The notes beneath the pieces were generated by a model that was not told where the DNA came from, made no database searches, and worked only from the letters and a program-made list of their open reading frames with translations. The translations under genes were made by a program, and so were the position numbers. From Palsa-504 sp050011155 (GTDB lineage Bacteria; Actinomycetota; Actinomycetes; Streptosporangiales; Streptosporangiaceae), in NCBI GenBank assembly GCA_050011155.1, contig JBEKJP010000045.1, positions 29,299 through 93,298 of the forward strand: a DNA stretch of 64,000 nt, given 5' to 3'. Shown here one piece after another: positions 16,890 through 25,357 of this stretch; position 1 is the first letter of the stretch; every line of letters begins with the position of its first letter.

Positions 16890-17389
16890 CTAGTGCGTCA
16901 GGCCGAGGACCTGCATGGTCACGTTGCCCGCCGTCGGGCCGCCGTAGACGGACGAGGTCGCGTAGTCGTTGATGAGGTACATGGGCCCTGAGGCGATCGG
17001 GACGCCGATCTGCCTCGACGTGATGCGGCCGGCCGCCCGGCCGTCGTAGGAGAACGTGATCGCGGACGTCGTCCAGCTGACGGCGTACGTGTGCGTGCCG
17101 CCGGGTTGGTCGTGAGCAGGATGCTATTCGAGCTACCCGCGTAGCTGACCTGGGACGGGTAGAAGGTCGCGGAGGAGCGGCCGTCTGCCTGGACGTTGCC
17201 GCAGCCGTTGCCGCCGCGATAGGTCGGGCACCAGTTCTCCCCTTGCCAGGAAAACAGCGCGCTCACCGCAGAGCCGGCCGCGGCCGGAACCGGGCCGACT
17301 CGTACCGAGGCCGGCGACGCGGTTATAGCCGCGGCCGCGGCTATAACCGTTACCGCGATCGCGCCGGTCCTGAAGTTTAGCCGCGCAAT
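16890..17389 (-). pseudogene. Decayed secreted GH16-type glycosidase
   Basis: The reverse strand encodes a signal-peptide-like start (TGAIAVTVIAAAAITASPAS), then ALFSWQGENWCPTYRGGNG and SSATFYPSQVSYAGSSNSIL. Near 17100 the coding changes frame to GGTHTYAVSWTTSAITFSYD, GRAAGRITSRQIGVPIASGP and a natural C-terminus ending VLGLTH. These segments are the two ends of a GH16-like jelly roll. The centre, which should hold the ExDxxE catalytic motif, is deleted, and there is no usable start codon upstream. The gene is inactive. Confidence 0.7.
17321..17348. repeat. Perfect 28-bp palindrome inside a decayed signal-peptide region
   Basis: ggttatagccgcgg at 17321-17334 is followed at once by its exact reverse complement (17335-17348), with no loop. 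It falls in the signal-peptide segment of the GH16 remnant, where it reads VIAAAAIT. It may be a cruciform or an operator-like site rather than coding sequence. Confidence 0.75.
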
Positions 17390-17427
17390 AAACTATTTCC
17401 CCCCATAATCCTCGCGAAGGATTACAT

Positions 17428-17748
17428 ATGCACACAACTCCCGCGCCCGTATCGCGCGTGGCGCACTCTCCGATATGGTCAATAGCTGAGACGCCTAGGC
17501 TGGGCCCGGTGAGGAGCGCGCGAGACTTGCTGCGGAGAGCCAAGGTGACGGAAGCCAGCCGGGCGGGTACCGGTGCCGGATCACAGGTCCGGCGCCGCGG
17601 GTCGTTGTGCCGCTGCGGCCACGATAGCTATGCGCACCGGCATCATCGGCGCGGCGACGAGTGCGCGCTCTGCGCGTGTCCGGCCTGGTCTGCGCCCGGC
17701 TACCTGCGCCGCCTTTTCGCTACGCGATATACCGGCCGCGGGGATTGA
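17428..17748 (+). CDS. Small Cys/His-rich, possibly zinc-binding protein
   Basis: Up to 106 residues. The informative part is residues 58-92: GSLCRCGHDSYAHRHHRRGD followed by ECALCACPAW. The C-x-C-G-H, H-x-H-H and C-x-x-C-x-C groups are spaced like metal ligands, and similar short modules are common in actinobacterial hypothetical proteins. The start is uncertain: ATG 17428, GTG 17509 and GTG 17545 are all in frame and the sequence before residue 28 has little character. No neighbour suggests a role. Confidence 0.5.
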   Translation: MHTTPAPVSRVAHSPIWSIAETPRLGPVRSARDLLRRAKVTEASRAGTGAGSQVRRRGSLCRCGHDSYAHRHHRRGDECALCACPAWSAPGYLRRLFATRYTGRGD

Positions 17749-17809
17749 CCTTATTCTTAACCGTCCGCGGGTCTGACCGGCACCAGGGCGACGTCCGGCC
17801 GATGTCCTG

Positions 17810-18790
17810 TCATGTACTCGCTCCCGCTTTCCCGGCCGAGGTGGCCGTGGCCTTCCCTGGGTGTATCCGCTGCCGGGCCGAGCCGAGGACGTAGCCTGCC
17901 GCCGTGGCGGTCAGCCCGGCGACGATCGCACCGGCCCGGCCCAGGGCCCGGAACTCGCCGTGCCGCGCCGCCGAGACAGCGCGGGCAATTCCGGCTGGCA
18001 GTACCCGCGTGGCGTAACGGCGCTCGGACGACAGCCCGTCGGTACCGCCGACACTGGCGGTGACGAGTGCCTTGGACAGCCCTTCGGCGAAGCATCGCGA
18101 CATGAAGTAGGAGAACCGGCAGCGTGCGCCGGGCACCAGATGCGATACGGCGGCGCGGTTTTCCATGAGCAGCGCGGAGCCGGGGGAAAGCTGGCCGAGC
18201 CTGATGCAGAACTCGGTCTCCTCGCACCCCAGCGAGCGCCTGCCCGCTGTACGGCCGATGCCGGTGCGGAACCCGCCCGCCAGGCCGAATGCCTGCCGCC
18301 GGAAGGACATGTTCGCGCCGAGCAGGTTACGGACAGGATCCGGGCCGCCCGGTATGCCCAGGTAGCTGCATCCCACCACCCAGTAGAACTCGGCCGGGAA
18401 CCAGCGCGGCCGGCTGGTTTCCCAGCGTGGCACGATGAGGCCGCCCACTCCGATGACGGCAGGATCGGCGTAGGCGGCGCAGAGGAACGTCAGCCAGCCG
18501 GGTTCGGCGGCCGCGTCGTCGTCGAGGAAGACCACGATCTCGCCCCGGGAACGGGCCACGCCCGTGTTCCTCGCCCCGGACAGACCGGGTGGCCCGCCGT
18601 TCTCCACGACGGTTATGTCCGGATGGCTGTTCGCGAGCCGCCGGTAAAGGGGCGGGTTGTGGTCAACGACGAGGATGATCTCGGCGCCCGGTACGCGCTG
18701 GGCCCGGACCGAATCCACCGCGGCGCAGGTCTCGCTCCACCGGACGTCAGCATAGGCGCAGATCACCACGGACACGCTGGCATCAGTCAT
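17810..18790 (-). CDS. Family 2 glycosyltransferase
   Basis: 326 residues. GT-A fold: SVSVVICAYADVRWSETCAA at the start, a nucleotide-binding region ending in VVFLDDDAAAEPGWL (DxD-type metal site near residue 95), GVGGLIVPRWE, and the acceptor-side CEETEFCIRLGQ near residue 195. There is no strong multi-pass membrane region, though a weak hydrophobic segment lies near the C-terminus (AIVAGLTATAAGYVLG). The start ATG overlaps the end of the broken glycosyltransferase gene, so it belongs to the three-gene operon 17810-19899, probably for a surface glycan or glycosylated metabolite. Confidence 0.88.
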   Translation of the reverse strand: MTDASVSVVICAYADVRWSETCAAVDSVRAQRVPGAEIILVVDHNPPLYRRLANSHPDITVVENGGPPGLSGARNTGVARSRGEIVVFLDDDAAAEPGWLTFLCAAYADPAVIGVGGLIVPRWETSRPRWFPAEFYWVVGCSYLGIPGGPDPVRNLLGANMSFRRQAFGLAGGFRTGIGRTAGRRSLGCEETEFCIRLGQLSPGSALLMENRAAVSHLVPGARCRFSYFMSRCFAEGLSKALVTASVGGTDGLSSERRYATRVLPAGIARAVSAARHGEFRALGRAGAIVAGLTATAAGYVLGSARQRIHPGKATATSAGKAGAST

Positions 18791-19108
18791 GATCGGGATG
18801 GCTCATTTCTCTGGTGGCCGTGTTCCTGGTTTTCCTGGCCGCGCCGCCGGGGTGTCCCCGGAACCAGGCGCAGCCGGCCGCGCTCAGCGTGGTCCCGCTG
18901 AGCGCGACGGAGAGGGAACCGAGCCACGGCGGGAAGCGCAGCACCCGGACCCGGCCCGCCCGCTCCTCGGGCGGCGCGTCGCCGAACTGGTGAGTGATGA
19001 CCGTCACCTCATCGCCGGCCCCGGCGCAGCCCAGGGCCAGGCGTCGCACGTGGGTTTCCACCCCCCGATCTCCGGCCCGTAGGAGGGAGCGATCAGCGCG
19101 ATCCTCAT
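18783..19108 (-). pseudogene. Truncated and frameshifted family 4 glycosyltransferase
   Basis: From ATG 19108 the strand reads MRIALIAPSYGPEIGG, the typical start of GT4 (GT-B fold) enzymes. Then the run of six G at about 19061-19066 appears one base short, because the next frame gives the expected ETHVRRLALGCAGAGDEVTV and ITHQFGDAPPEERAGRVRVL. The coding ends after about 105 residues, where a normal GT4 has 350-400, so the donor-binding domain is lost. The ATG overlaps the stop of 19105-19899 and the 3' end overlaps the next start, so the operon structure was kept while the gene decayed. Confidence 0.8.
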
Positions 19109-19899
19109 GGGTGCGGGTCCGTTCCGGCCGACCGCATCGTCAGCCGGACCGGTTCGGGGACCACCGCCGTGACGTCCGCACGCCGGGTCCGGCGCTGTTC
19201 GGTCAGGATGGTCCGCAGCACCCGGAGGCCGTCGCTGACGACGTTCAGCTTGCTGGCGCCGTAGATCCGGGACCGCTCGAAGCTGGGGACCTCCGTCACC
19301 TTGAGGCCAGACCTGGCCACCCGGACGTGGATGAGCGTTTCGACCTCGAACCCGTCGCCCCACAGCATCCCGCCGTCGGCGGTCGGGGGCGTGGTGCTAT
19401 CCAGGCCGAGCACCGGCAGGTGATGCCGCCAGAACACGTTGTAGCCGTAGCACAGGTCCGAATAGCGGGTCCGGTAGCAGACGTTGAACAACGCACTGAG
19501 CGCCCGGTTGCCCGCACGCCGCAGCCGGGTGAGGTCCTCGCTGCCGCCCCCGGGGGCGGAGCGTGTCCCCTTGGCGAAATCGGAGTCGCCGAGCAAGGTC
19601 TCGACGAAGGCCGGTATCTCGCGCGGGTCGGCCGAGCCGTCCGCGTCGATCATCGCGATGACGTCACCGGTGGCCGCGGCGAAGCCGCAGGCCAGCGCGT
19701 TCCCCTTGCCGGCCCGGTTCTGTGCCACGATCCGCACGTCCGGCCGCAATTCCCGGGCCAGCGCTACGGTGCCGTCCACTGAATGGCCATCGACCAAGAT
19801 CACCTCGTGGACCGTACGTGGTATCAGCGCGAAAACGTGCGGGAGGTTGCGGGCTTCGTTCAGCGCCGGGATCACTACTGACACTCGTGGCCAAGCCAT
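19105..19899 (-). CDS. Family 2 glycosyltransferase, polyprenyl-phosphate mannosyl/glucosyl-transferase-like
   Basis: 264 residues from ATG 19899 (MAWPRVSVVIPALNEARNLP); the longer upstream frame has no family features. Motifs: EVILVDGHSVDGT, AGKGNALACGFAAATGDVI, MIDADGSADPREIPAFVETL with the DxD metal site, and EVETLIHVRVARSGLKVTEV. This is the DPM1/UgtP-like GT2 group, which usually moves a sugar onto a lipid carrier or a nascent glycan. It lacks C-terminal membrane helices. First gene of the operon that continues with a broken GT4 and another GT2. Confidence 0.88.
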   Translation of the reverse strand: MAWPRVSVVIPALNEARNLPHVFALIPRTVHEVILVDGHSVDGTVALARELRPDVRIVAQNRAGKGNALACGFAAATGDVIAMIDADGSADPREIPAFVETLLGDSDFAKGTRSAPGGGSEDLTRLRRAGNRALSALFNVCYRTRYSDLCYGYNVFWRHHLPVLGLDSTTPPTADGGMLWGDGFEVETLIHVRVARSGLKVTEVPSFERSRIYGASKLNVVSDGLRVLRTILTEQRRTRRADVTAVVPEPVRLTMRSAGTDPHP

Positions 19900-20560
19900 A
19901 TTCAGGCCGGGCTGGCCCGAGCCTGGGGTAATGGCCGTGCAGGCGCGGTAAGGGCTGATTTCTCCCCGTTCGGTTGCCCCCGGCCCGAATGCGGAAACGG
20001 ACGTTCGGCCGGCCCTTAAGCCCGACGCGGAACGGTTTATCTGGACAGCTGGCGACTTGGCACCCCTGTTCAAGGGTCCTCCCTGGCAAAGTCAGGCTCG
20101 TCTGGGTAGTCGTCGTGACGCGCACATCAATCCGCCTTTATTTACGTGAGGCGGTTTCTGTCGCCACTCCGGCCCCCCTTGATGGACGTAGATAAGACGT
20201 CCGGGTCTCCCGAGTGGATTACTTAAGATAGCCACTTTTTTCCGGACCATGATCGCGGGCCAAACGACCCGATGGCCACACTCGGCTGACAATGCAGAGC
20301 TATTCAAGCCGCTTCGACACTAGCAGGTGCTTGTTCTTTATAGCGGCCGTTTCCCGCCGCCCTGCCTTTATGTAAAGATATATTAGCTTCCGGTATTTAT
20401 CAGAATGATGCGACGATTGTCCGCATGCTGCCCGGCCTCGCGTGAGGAGTGACGCGACCTCGCCCGTCGGCCGGTCACGGGCCTGCAAGCTGCCTAAAAG
20501 GCTCGTACGTGACCTATTCGTAACCTTAGCGTTATCTCTACGAAACGTCCGGAATGTCCC
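19900..20560. other. Long intergenic region, AT-richer than its surroundings
   Basis: About 660 bases between divergent genes. It includes clearly AT-rich patches (around 20225-20245 and 20330-20410). Short frames on both strands lack ribosome sites and the GC-rich third positions of real genes here. It should hold the promoters of the glycosyltransferase operon and of the amine oxidase, but I cannot place them with confidence. Confidence 0.6.
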
Positions 20561-22537
20561 ATGATCGTTATGGCTGTTCTGGACGAGGCGGCTGTTCCCG
20601 ATGCGGCCGCGGCACGCTCTCACCCGCTCGATCCGCTGACCCCGGCCGAGGTCGAGGCGGCCGCGCAGGCCGTCACCACCGCGGCGGGCCTAGGTCCCTC
20701 GGCTCGCTTCGTCTACATCAGCCTGTACGAGCCGGCCAAGGCCGACGTGATCGCCTTCGAGGCCGGCCGCCCGGCCCCCGAGCGCCAGGTCAAGGTGCTG
20801 GTCCGGGAGAAGGCCGAACGGGCCAGCTACGAGGGGATCGTCGCCGTCGATCACGCCGCGGTGCGGTCGTGGCGACGGGTGGACGGGATCCAGCCGCCAG
20901 TTATGTTCGAGGAGTTCCTGGGCGCCGAGGAGGTCGTGCGCGCCGATCCCCGCTGGCAGGAGGCCATGCGGCGGCGCGGCGTGACGGACTTCTCGCTGTG
21001 CATGATCGACCCGTGGTCGGCGCCCAACGTGGAGCCCGGGATGGACCCGGCCGACGGCCGCTTCGTCCGGCCGCTCACCTTCGTCAGGTCCGCCCCCGGC
21101 GACAACGGCTACGCCCGCCCCGTCGAAGGCCTGCTGACCCTGGTCAACCTGGACACGATGTCGGTCGTCGAGGTCACCGATCTCGGCGTGGTGGCGCTGC
21201 CGGAGCGGCCGGGCAACTACGCGCCCGAGACGATGGCCGCGCCGGGCAACATCCCGTCCTTCCCGGCCGGGCCGCGCCAGGACGTGCGCCCGTTCGACAT
21301 CGTCCAGCCGGACGGGCCGAGCTTCGCCCTCGACGGCCATCACCTGCGCTGGCAGAAGTGGGACCTGCGGATCGGCTTCACCGCCCGGGAAGGGCTGGTC
21401 CTGCACCGGGTCGGCTACGACGACGGCGGCGCGATCCGCTCGGTCATCCACCGGGCTTCGCTGTCGGAGATGTTCGTGCCCTACGGCGACCCCGCGCCCA
21501 CGCACTTCCGCAAGCTGGTGCTGGACGAGGGGGAGTACGGCATCGGGATGCTGACCAACTCGCTGGAGCTGGGCTGCGACTGCCTGGGCGAGATCCGCTA
21601 CCTCGACGGCGTGGTCAACGACAACGACGGCAAGGCCATGGTCATCCCCAACGCCATCTGCCTGCACGAGGAAGACAGCGGCATCGCCTGGAAGCACACC
21701 GACTTCCGGACCGGCTACACCGAGGTCCGCCGGATGCGCCGGATGGTGATCTCCTCGATCGTCACCGTGGGCAACTACGAGTACGGCTACTTCTGGTACC
21801 TGTACCAGGACGGCAGCCTGGAGTACCAGGTCAAGCTGACCGGCGTCCTGTCCACCGGGGCGTTGCCGCCGGGAGCGCCCGCGCCCGCGCACGGGACCAT
21901 GGTCGCGCCCGGCATGTACGGGCCGCACCACCAGCACTTCTTCAACGTCCGGCTGGACATGGCCGTGGACGGCCCGGCCAACCGGGTCTACGAGGTCAGC
22001 CCGGTCGCGCTGCCCGAGGGCCCGGGCAACCCGGTCGGCAACGCCTGGCGGACGGAGGAAACCCTGATCGAGAGCGAGGCGGCGGGCGGCCGCGACGCCG
22101 ACCCGCTGGGCGGCCGCTACTGGAAGATCGTCAACGACGGCGCCCGCAGCGAGGTCGGGAACCCGGCCGGCTACAAGCTGCTGCCGGAGCACTCGATCGC
22201 CGCGTTCTGTCACCCCGGCTCGCCGGTGGCCCGGCGGGCCGGCTTCACCGCCCACCAGTTGTGGGTGACCGCGTACGACCGTGACGAGCTGTTCGCCACG
22301 GGCGACTACCCGTACCAGTCGGCGGGCGGCGGCGGGCTGCCCGCCTTCGTCGCGCGGGACCGCTCGCTGGTCGATACCGACGTCGTGGTCTGGTATACGT
22401 TCGGCACCAATCATGTGGTCCGGCCGGAGGACTGGCCGGTGATGCCGGTGCACCCGATCGGTTTCCGCCTCCTTCCCTGTGGGTTCTTCGCCGGCAACCC
22501 GGCCCTGGACAACCCGCCTCCTGCCCACTGCCACTAG
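20561..22537 (+). CDS. Copper-containing primary amine oxidase
   Basis: 658 residues. The topaquinone precursor is Tyr406 in VGNYEYG; the catalytic base Asp322 lies in LVLDEGEYGIG. The copper ligands are the HxH pair His457/His459 (PHHQHFFNVRLDM) and His631 (MPVHPIGF). The 84-residue spacing between base and Tyr equals that of the Arthrobacter enzyme. N-terminal substrate-independent domains are present, and length is normal. It oxidises primary amines to aldehydes with release of ammonia and hydrogen peroxide. No signal peptide, so probably cytoplasmic. It lies 27 bases upstream of an amino-acid/amine permease, which likely brings in the substrate. Confidence 0.95.
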   Translation: MIVMAVLDEAAVPDAAAARSHPLDPLTPAEVEAAAQAVTTAAGLGPSARFVYISLYEPAKADVIAFEAGRPAPERQVKVLVREKAERASYEGIVAVDHAAVRSWRRVDGIQPPVMFEEFLGAEEVVRADPRWQEAMRRRGVTDFSLCMIDPWSAPNVEPGMDPADGRFVRPLTFVRSAPGDNGYARPVEGLLTLVNLDTMSVVEVTDLGVVALPERPGNYAPETMAAPGNIPSFPAGPRQDVRPFDIVQPDGPSFALDGHHLRWQKWDLRIGFTAREGLVLHRVGYDDGGAIRSVIHRASLSEMFVPYGDPAPTHFRKLVLDEGEYGIGMLTNSLELGCDCLGEIRYLDGVVNDNDGKAMVIPNAICLHEEDSGIAWKHTDFRTGYTEVRRMRRMVISSIVTVGNYEYGYFWYLYQDGSLEYQVKLTGVLSTGALPPGAPAPAHGTMVAPGMYGPHHQHFFNVRLDMAVDGPANRVYEVSPVALPEGPGNPVGNAWRTEETLIESEAAGGRDADPLGGRYWKIVNDGARSEVGNPAGYKLLPEHSIAAFCHPGSPVARRAGFTAHQLWVTAYDRDELFATGDYPYQSAGGGGLPAFVARDRSLVDTDVVVWYTFGTNHVVRPEDWPVMPVHPIGFRLLPCGFFAGNPALDNPPPAHCH

Positions 22538-22564
22538 CGCTGCTGATAGATAGGGGGAGCCGCC

Positions 22565-24058
22565 ATGGCCGCTGCGACCGGACCGGACACCGGTACCGAT
22601 ACCACGCTCAAGGCGAAAGTCCTGTCCACTCCCGAGGTCCTGGCCCAGTCGGTCGCCAACATGGCGCCGAGCGCGGCGATGGCGCTGCTCCCGCTGTTCG
22701 TCTTCTTCTCGGCCGGCAACGCCCTGTGGCTGTCGTTCGCCCTCGGCCTGGTGGTCATGCTCCTGGTCGGCTACTGCGCGGCGCAGTTCGGCAAGCGGAT
22801 CAACTCGGCGGGCTCGTTCTACGTCTGGGTGACCCGGGGCCTCGGTCCGGGCGCTGGCCACGCCGCGGGCTGGGGCCTGGTGCTCGGCTACCTGTTCACC
22901 GGCATCGCCTGCGTGCTCGGCTTCGAGATCTACGGCGACCAGTTCCTGGTCGGCCTGGGCCTGTCGCCCGGCAACCACGCCGTCCGGGCCATCTTGTACA
23001 TCGTGGGCGGGCTGACCCCGGCGCTGGTGTCGGTCCTGGACATCCGGATCTCGCAGCGGGCGGCGTTCATCCTCGAGGCCATCTCGGTCACCATCATCTT
23101 GATCTTGTGCATCGCGGTCTACGCGCACAACGGCACCATCTTCGACCACGCCCAGCTCACCCTGTCCGGCTTCAAGCCGGGCGGCCTGATCGTCGGGATG
23201 GTGCTGGCCATCTTCGCCTTCGTCGGGTTCGAGAGCGCCGGCGCCCTGGGCCAGGAAGCCGAGAACCCGTCCCGCAGCGTGCCCCGCGCGATCCTGTGGA
23301 GCTGCGGCGCCGTCGGCGTGTTCTACCTGATCGTGTCGTACGCGCAGCTGGACGGCTTCGGTGCGGCCGGCTTCGCCAAGGCCAGCGCGCCGCTGCCGGA
23401 ACTGGCCGACAAGGTGGGCCTGACCGCGCTCAGCCACTTCATCGCCATCGGCATCACCTTCAGCATGTTCGCCTGCGCGCTGGCCTGCCTCAACGCGGGC
23501 TCGCGGATGCTGCTGAGCTTCGCCCACGACGGCCTGGCCCCCAAGGCGCTGGCGCACACGGCCCCGAAGACCGGCGCCCCGGACTTCGCCATCTGGACGG
23601 TGGCCATCCCGATGACCGTGATCCCGGTCATCTACATCGCGGTCGGCAGCACCGACACCATCCTCAGCTCGGAGATGGGCACGCTCGCCACCTACGGCTT
23701 CATGCTGGCCTACGCCCTGGTGTGCATCGCCGCGCCCCTGTTCCTGTCCCGCCGCGGCGAATCCCCGGGAGTGGCCGCGCTGCTCGGCGGCCTGGGCGTG
23801 CTCGCCATGGCCTTCGTCTTCTACGTCAGCTGGATCCCGCAGCTGATCCACAACGACATCTTCGCCCCCCTGACCTGGCCGCTGTGGATCCTGCCCTACG
23901 TCTTCCTGGCCTGGACCGCGATCGGCCTGGTCTGGTACTTCACCATCCGCCGGAACCGCCCCGAGGTCATCGCCTCGGCCGGCCGCTGGGGCGACCAAGC
24001 CGAACCCGCCGTCGCCGCCCAAACCGGCGCCGCCCCCGCCGCCCCCACCGCCGGCTAA
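22565..24058 (+). CDS. APC-superfamily amino acid/amine permease
   Basis: 497 residues with about 12 membrane helices. The opening AQSVANMAPSAAMALLPLFV and the conserved FAFVGFESAGALGQEAENPS segment near residue 220 are typical of the APC family (the latter around transmembrane segment 6). ATG 22565 follows ataggggga. Its place directly after the amine oxidase suggests it imports the amine that is oxidised. The C-terminal tail is Ala/Pro-rich. Confidence 0.88.
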   Translation: MAAATGPDTGTDTTLKAKVLSTPEVLAQSVANMAPSAAMALLPLFVFFSAGNALWLSFALGLVVMLLVGYCAAQFGKRINSAGSFYVWVTRGLGPGAGHAAGWGLVLGYLFTGIACVLGFEIYGDQFLVGLGLSPGNHAVRAILYIVGGLTPALVSVLDIRISQRAAFILEAISVTIILILCIAVYAHNGTIFDHAQLTLSGFKPGGLIVGMVLAIFAFVGFESAGALGQEAENPSRSVPRAILWSCGAVGVFYLIVSYAQLDGFGAAGFAKASAPLPELADKVGLTALSHFIAIGITFSMFACALACLNAGSRMLLSFAHDGLAPKALAHTAPKTGAPDFAIWTVAIPMTVIPVIYIAVGSTDTILSSEMGTLATYGFMLAYALVCIAAPLFLSRRGESPGVAALLGGLGVLAMAFVFYVSWIPQLIHNDIFAPLTWPLWILPYVFLAWTAIGLVWYFTIRRNRPEVIASAGRWGDQAEPAVAAQTGAAPAAPTAG

Positions 24059-24191
24059 CCCCCCTGCCCCACCGCCACGCCGCCTCGACTCGAAGGCGTA
24101 CGTGGGCCACGGGACGGGTGATGCCCGTGATACGCCCGGAATCCGCCGGACCCGGTTTTTTCGGGCCCGGTGGCACATAGGGGCACATAGA

Positions 24192-24218
24192 ACAGCACCG
24201 GTGGCACATCGGTGCTGT
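24192..24218. repeat. Hairpin with 9-bp arms
   Basis: acagcaccg (24192-24200) and cggtgctgt (24210-24218) surround gtggcacat. The ggcacat word in the loop is also present twice in the 30 bases upstream. Confidence 0.5.
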
Positions 24219-24480
24219 ATCGGCGCGGCGCCCGGCCGGAGGGGCATGCTCATCCCGGCCCGGCTGACCCTCTGGCCCCACTAGTCTCAGCACGCCAGTG
24301 GCCCGTGTGCCACCGCCCACGTTCTGCGGGCGTTCCGGAACAACCTGAGTTTGCGGCGTGTCGCGGTCATGCGGTGCCGTCGTGGTGAAATGCCAGGCTT
24401 GTCCGTGTTCACGGCGGCCCGGGCGCCTAGGCCGGTCCTGCCTTCTCCGGAACCGGGACAATGTGAAGGTGACCCGGTGA

Positions 24481-24511
24481 TAACCGGGACGATGCCACAT
24501 CGTCCCGGTTA
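24481..24511. terminator. Hairpin between convergent genes, possible terminator
   Basis: Perfect 13-bp arms taaccgggacgat (24481-24493) and atcgtcccggtta (24499-24511) with a 5-base loop. It lies between the permease and the convergent secreted trefoil gene. The compact stem is consistent with a factor-independent terminator without a U tract, common in high-GC actinobacteria. Confidence 0.6.
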
Positions 24512-24684
24512 CGACCTGATACCCGAGTGACGGCAGGGACAGGAGATGACCTGCCCGCCCCGCCCGGACGCGGGACCGGGGGATCACGCCACACCCGGCA
24601 CAGGCGACACGCCGCAGTCACACCTTATTTTCGAACGCCCACCTCACGTAGCCGGTGGCACACAGGCGCCCTGCGGCCGCGGCG

Positions 24685-25251
24685 TCAGTGGCCGCAGCTG
24701 ATGAAGAACAGCTCCCACGAACTCGGCCGGGTGGCGTCCGAGTGGATGGCGTCGGTCGTCAGGCCGCCGCCGTCCACGGCGGTGAGGTAGTGCCCGTTGT
24801 ACGTCTTGATGTTGTACACGCCGTCGCCGAGGGGGACGAGGGTGAAATCCTCCCAGCTCTGCAGCTGAGTGGCATCGGAGTGGATCACGTCGGTGGTGCG
24901 CCCGCCGCCGCTCACGGCGGTGAGGTAGTGCCCGCTGCCGGTCAGGATGCCGTAGTGGTCGTCGAGGAGCCCCGCGTCCGCGCGGACCAGCGTGAACTTC
25001 TCCCACGCCCCGATCTGGGTCGCGTCGGTGTGGATCACGTCGGTGGTGCGGCCTCCGTCGCCCACCGCGGTGACGTAATGGCCATTGTCGGTCTCGAAGA
25101 CACAGCCATGGACCGTGCCTGCGTTCGGGCTGATGGCCGGAGCGGCGGTCGCCGCCGACGCCACCCCAGACACTCCCGCGCTGCCCACGCCGATCGCGAT
25201 GGCCGCCGCCGCCACGGCCCCGATCAGCCCGAGCCTGCTCCTGGTACTCAT
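24685..25251 (-). CDS. Secreted fascin-like beta-trefoil protein
   Basis: 188 residues. A signal peptide spans about residues 1-34 (LGLIGAVAAAAIAIGVGSAG, cleavage after ASA). The mature chain is three copies of a unit of about 46 residues: GHYVTAVGDGGRTTDVIHTD, GHYLTAVSGGGRTTDVIHSD, GHYLTAVDGGGLTTDAIHSD, each followed by a WE.FTL strand. Three such repeats make one beta-trefoil of the fascin type. In bacteria these are usually carbohydrate-binding modules; here the module stands alone with no catalytic domain. Two cysteines near the ends may form a disulfide. Confidence 0.8.
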   Translation of the reverse strand: MSTRSRLGLIGAVAAAAIAIGVGSAGVSGVASAATAAPAISPNAGTVHGCVFETDNGHYVTAVGDGGRTTDVIHTDATQIGAWEKFTLVRADAGLLDDHYGILTGSGHYLTAVSGGGRTTDVIHSDATQLQSWEDFTLVPLGDGVYNIKTYNGHYLTAVDGGGLTTDAIHSDATRPSSWELFFISCGH

Positions 25252-25357
25252 CTAGCTCCCCAATCCCTGAGCGACGTGCCGGGGGCAAATGTCCGGCACA
25301 CAGGGCAGGAGCGCCAGAACCATCGCGTAATAATGTGATGCGCGTCACATGAAGAGC

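Larger units (their letters stand above)
24059..24684. other. Intergenic region with several palindromes and short repeats
   Basis: 626 bases between convergent genes. No supported gene. It carries ggcacat words at 24171-24208, a hairpin at 24192-24218, a near-repeat aaccgggac at 24451 and 24482, and a strong hairpin at 24481-24511. Confidence 0.6.

Noticed and set aside
14951..16972. Long open frame on the plus strand over the P450 gene
   Set aside because: The P450 on the other strand has all diagnostic motifs; this frame has none.
17133..17543. Open frame across the GH16 remnant
   Set aside because: Different frame from the GH16 similarity; no motif.
20300..20623. Possible small minus-strand gene before the amine oxidase
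   Set aside because: No ribosome site, poor codon bias, and it overlaps the amine oxidase start.
20690..24253. Open frame of 1187 codons on the minus strand
   Set aside because: It is antisense to the amine oxidase and permease, whose motifs are unambiguous; its composition is that of a shadow.
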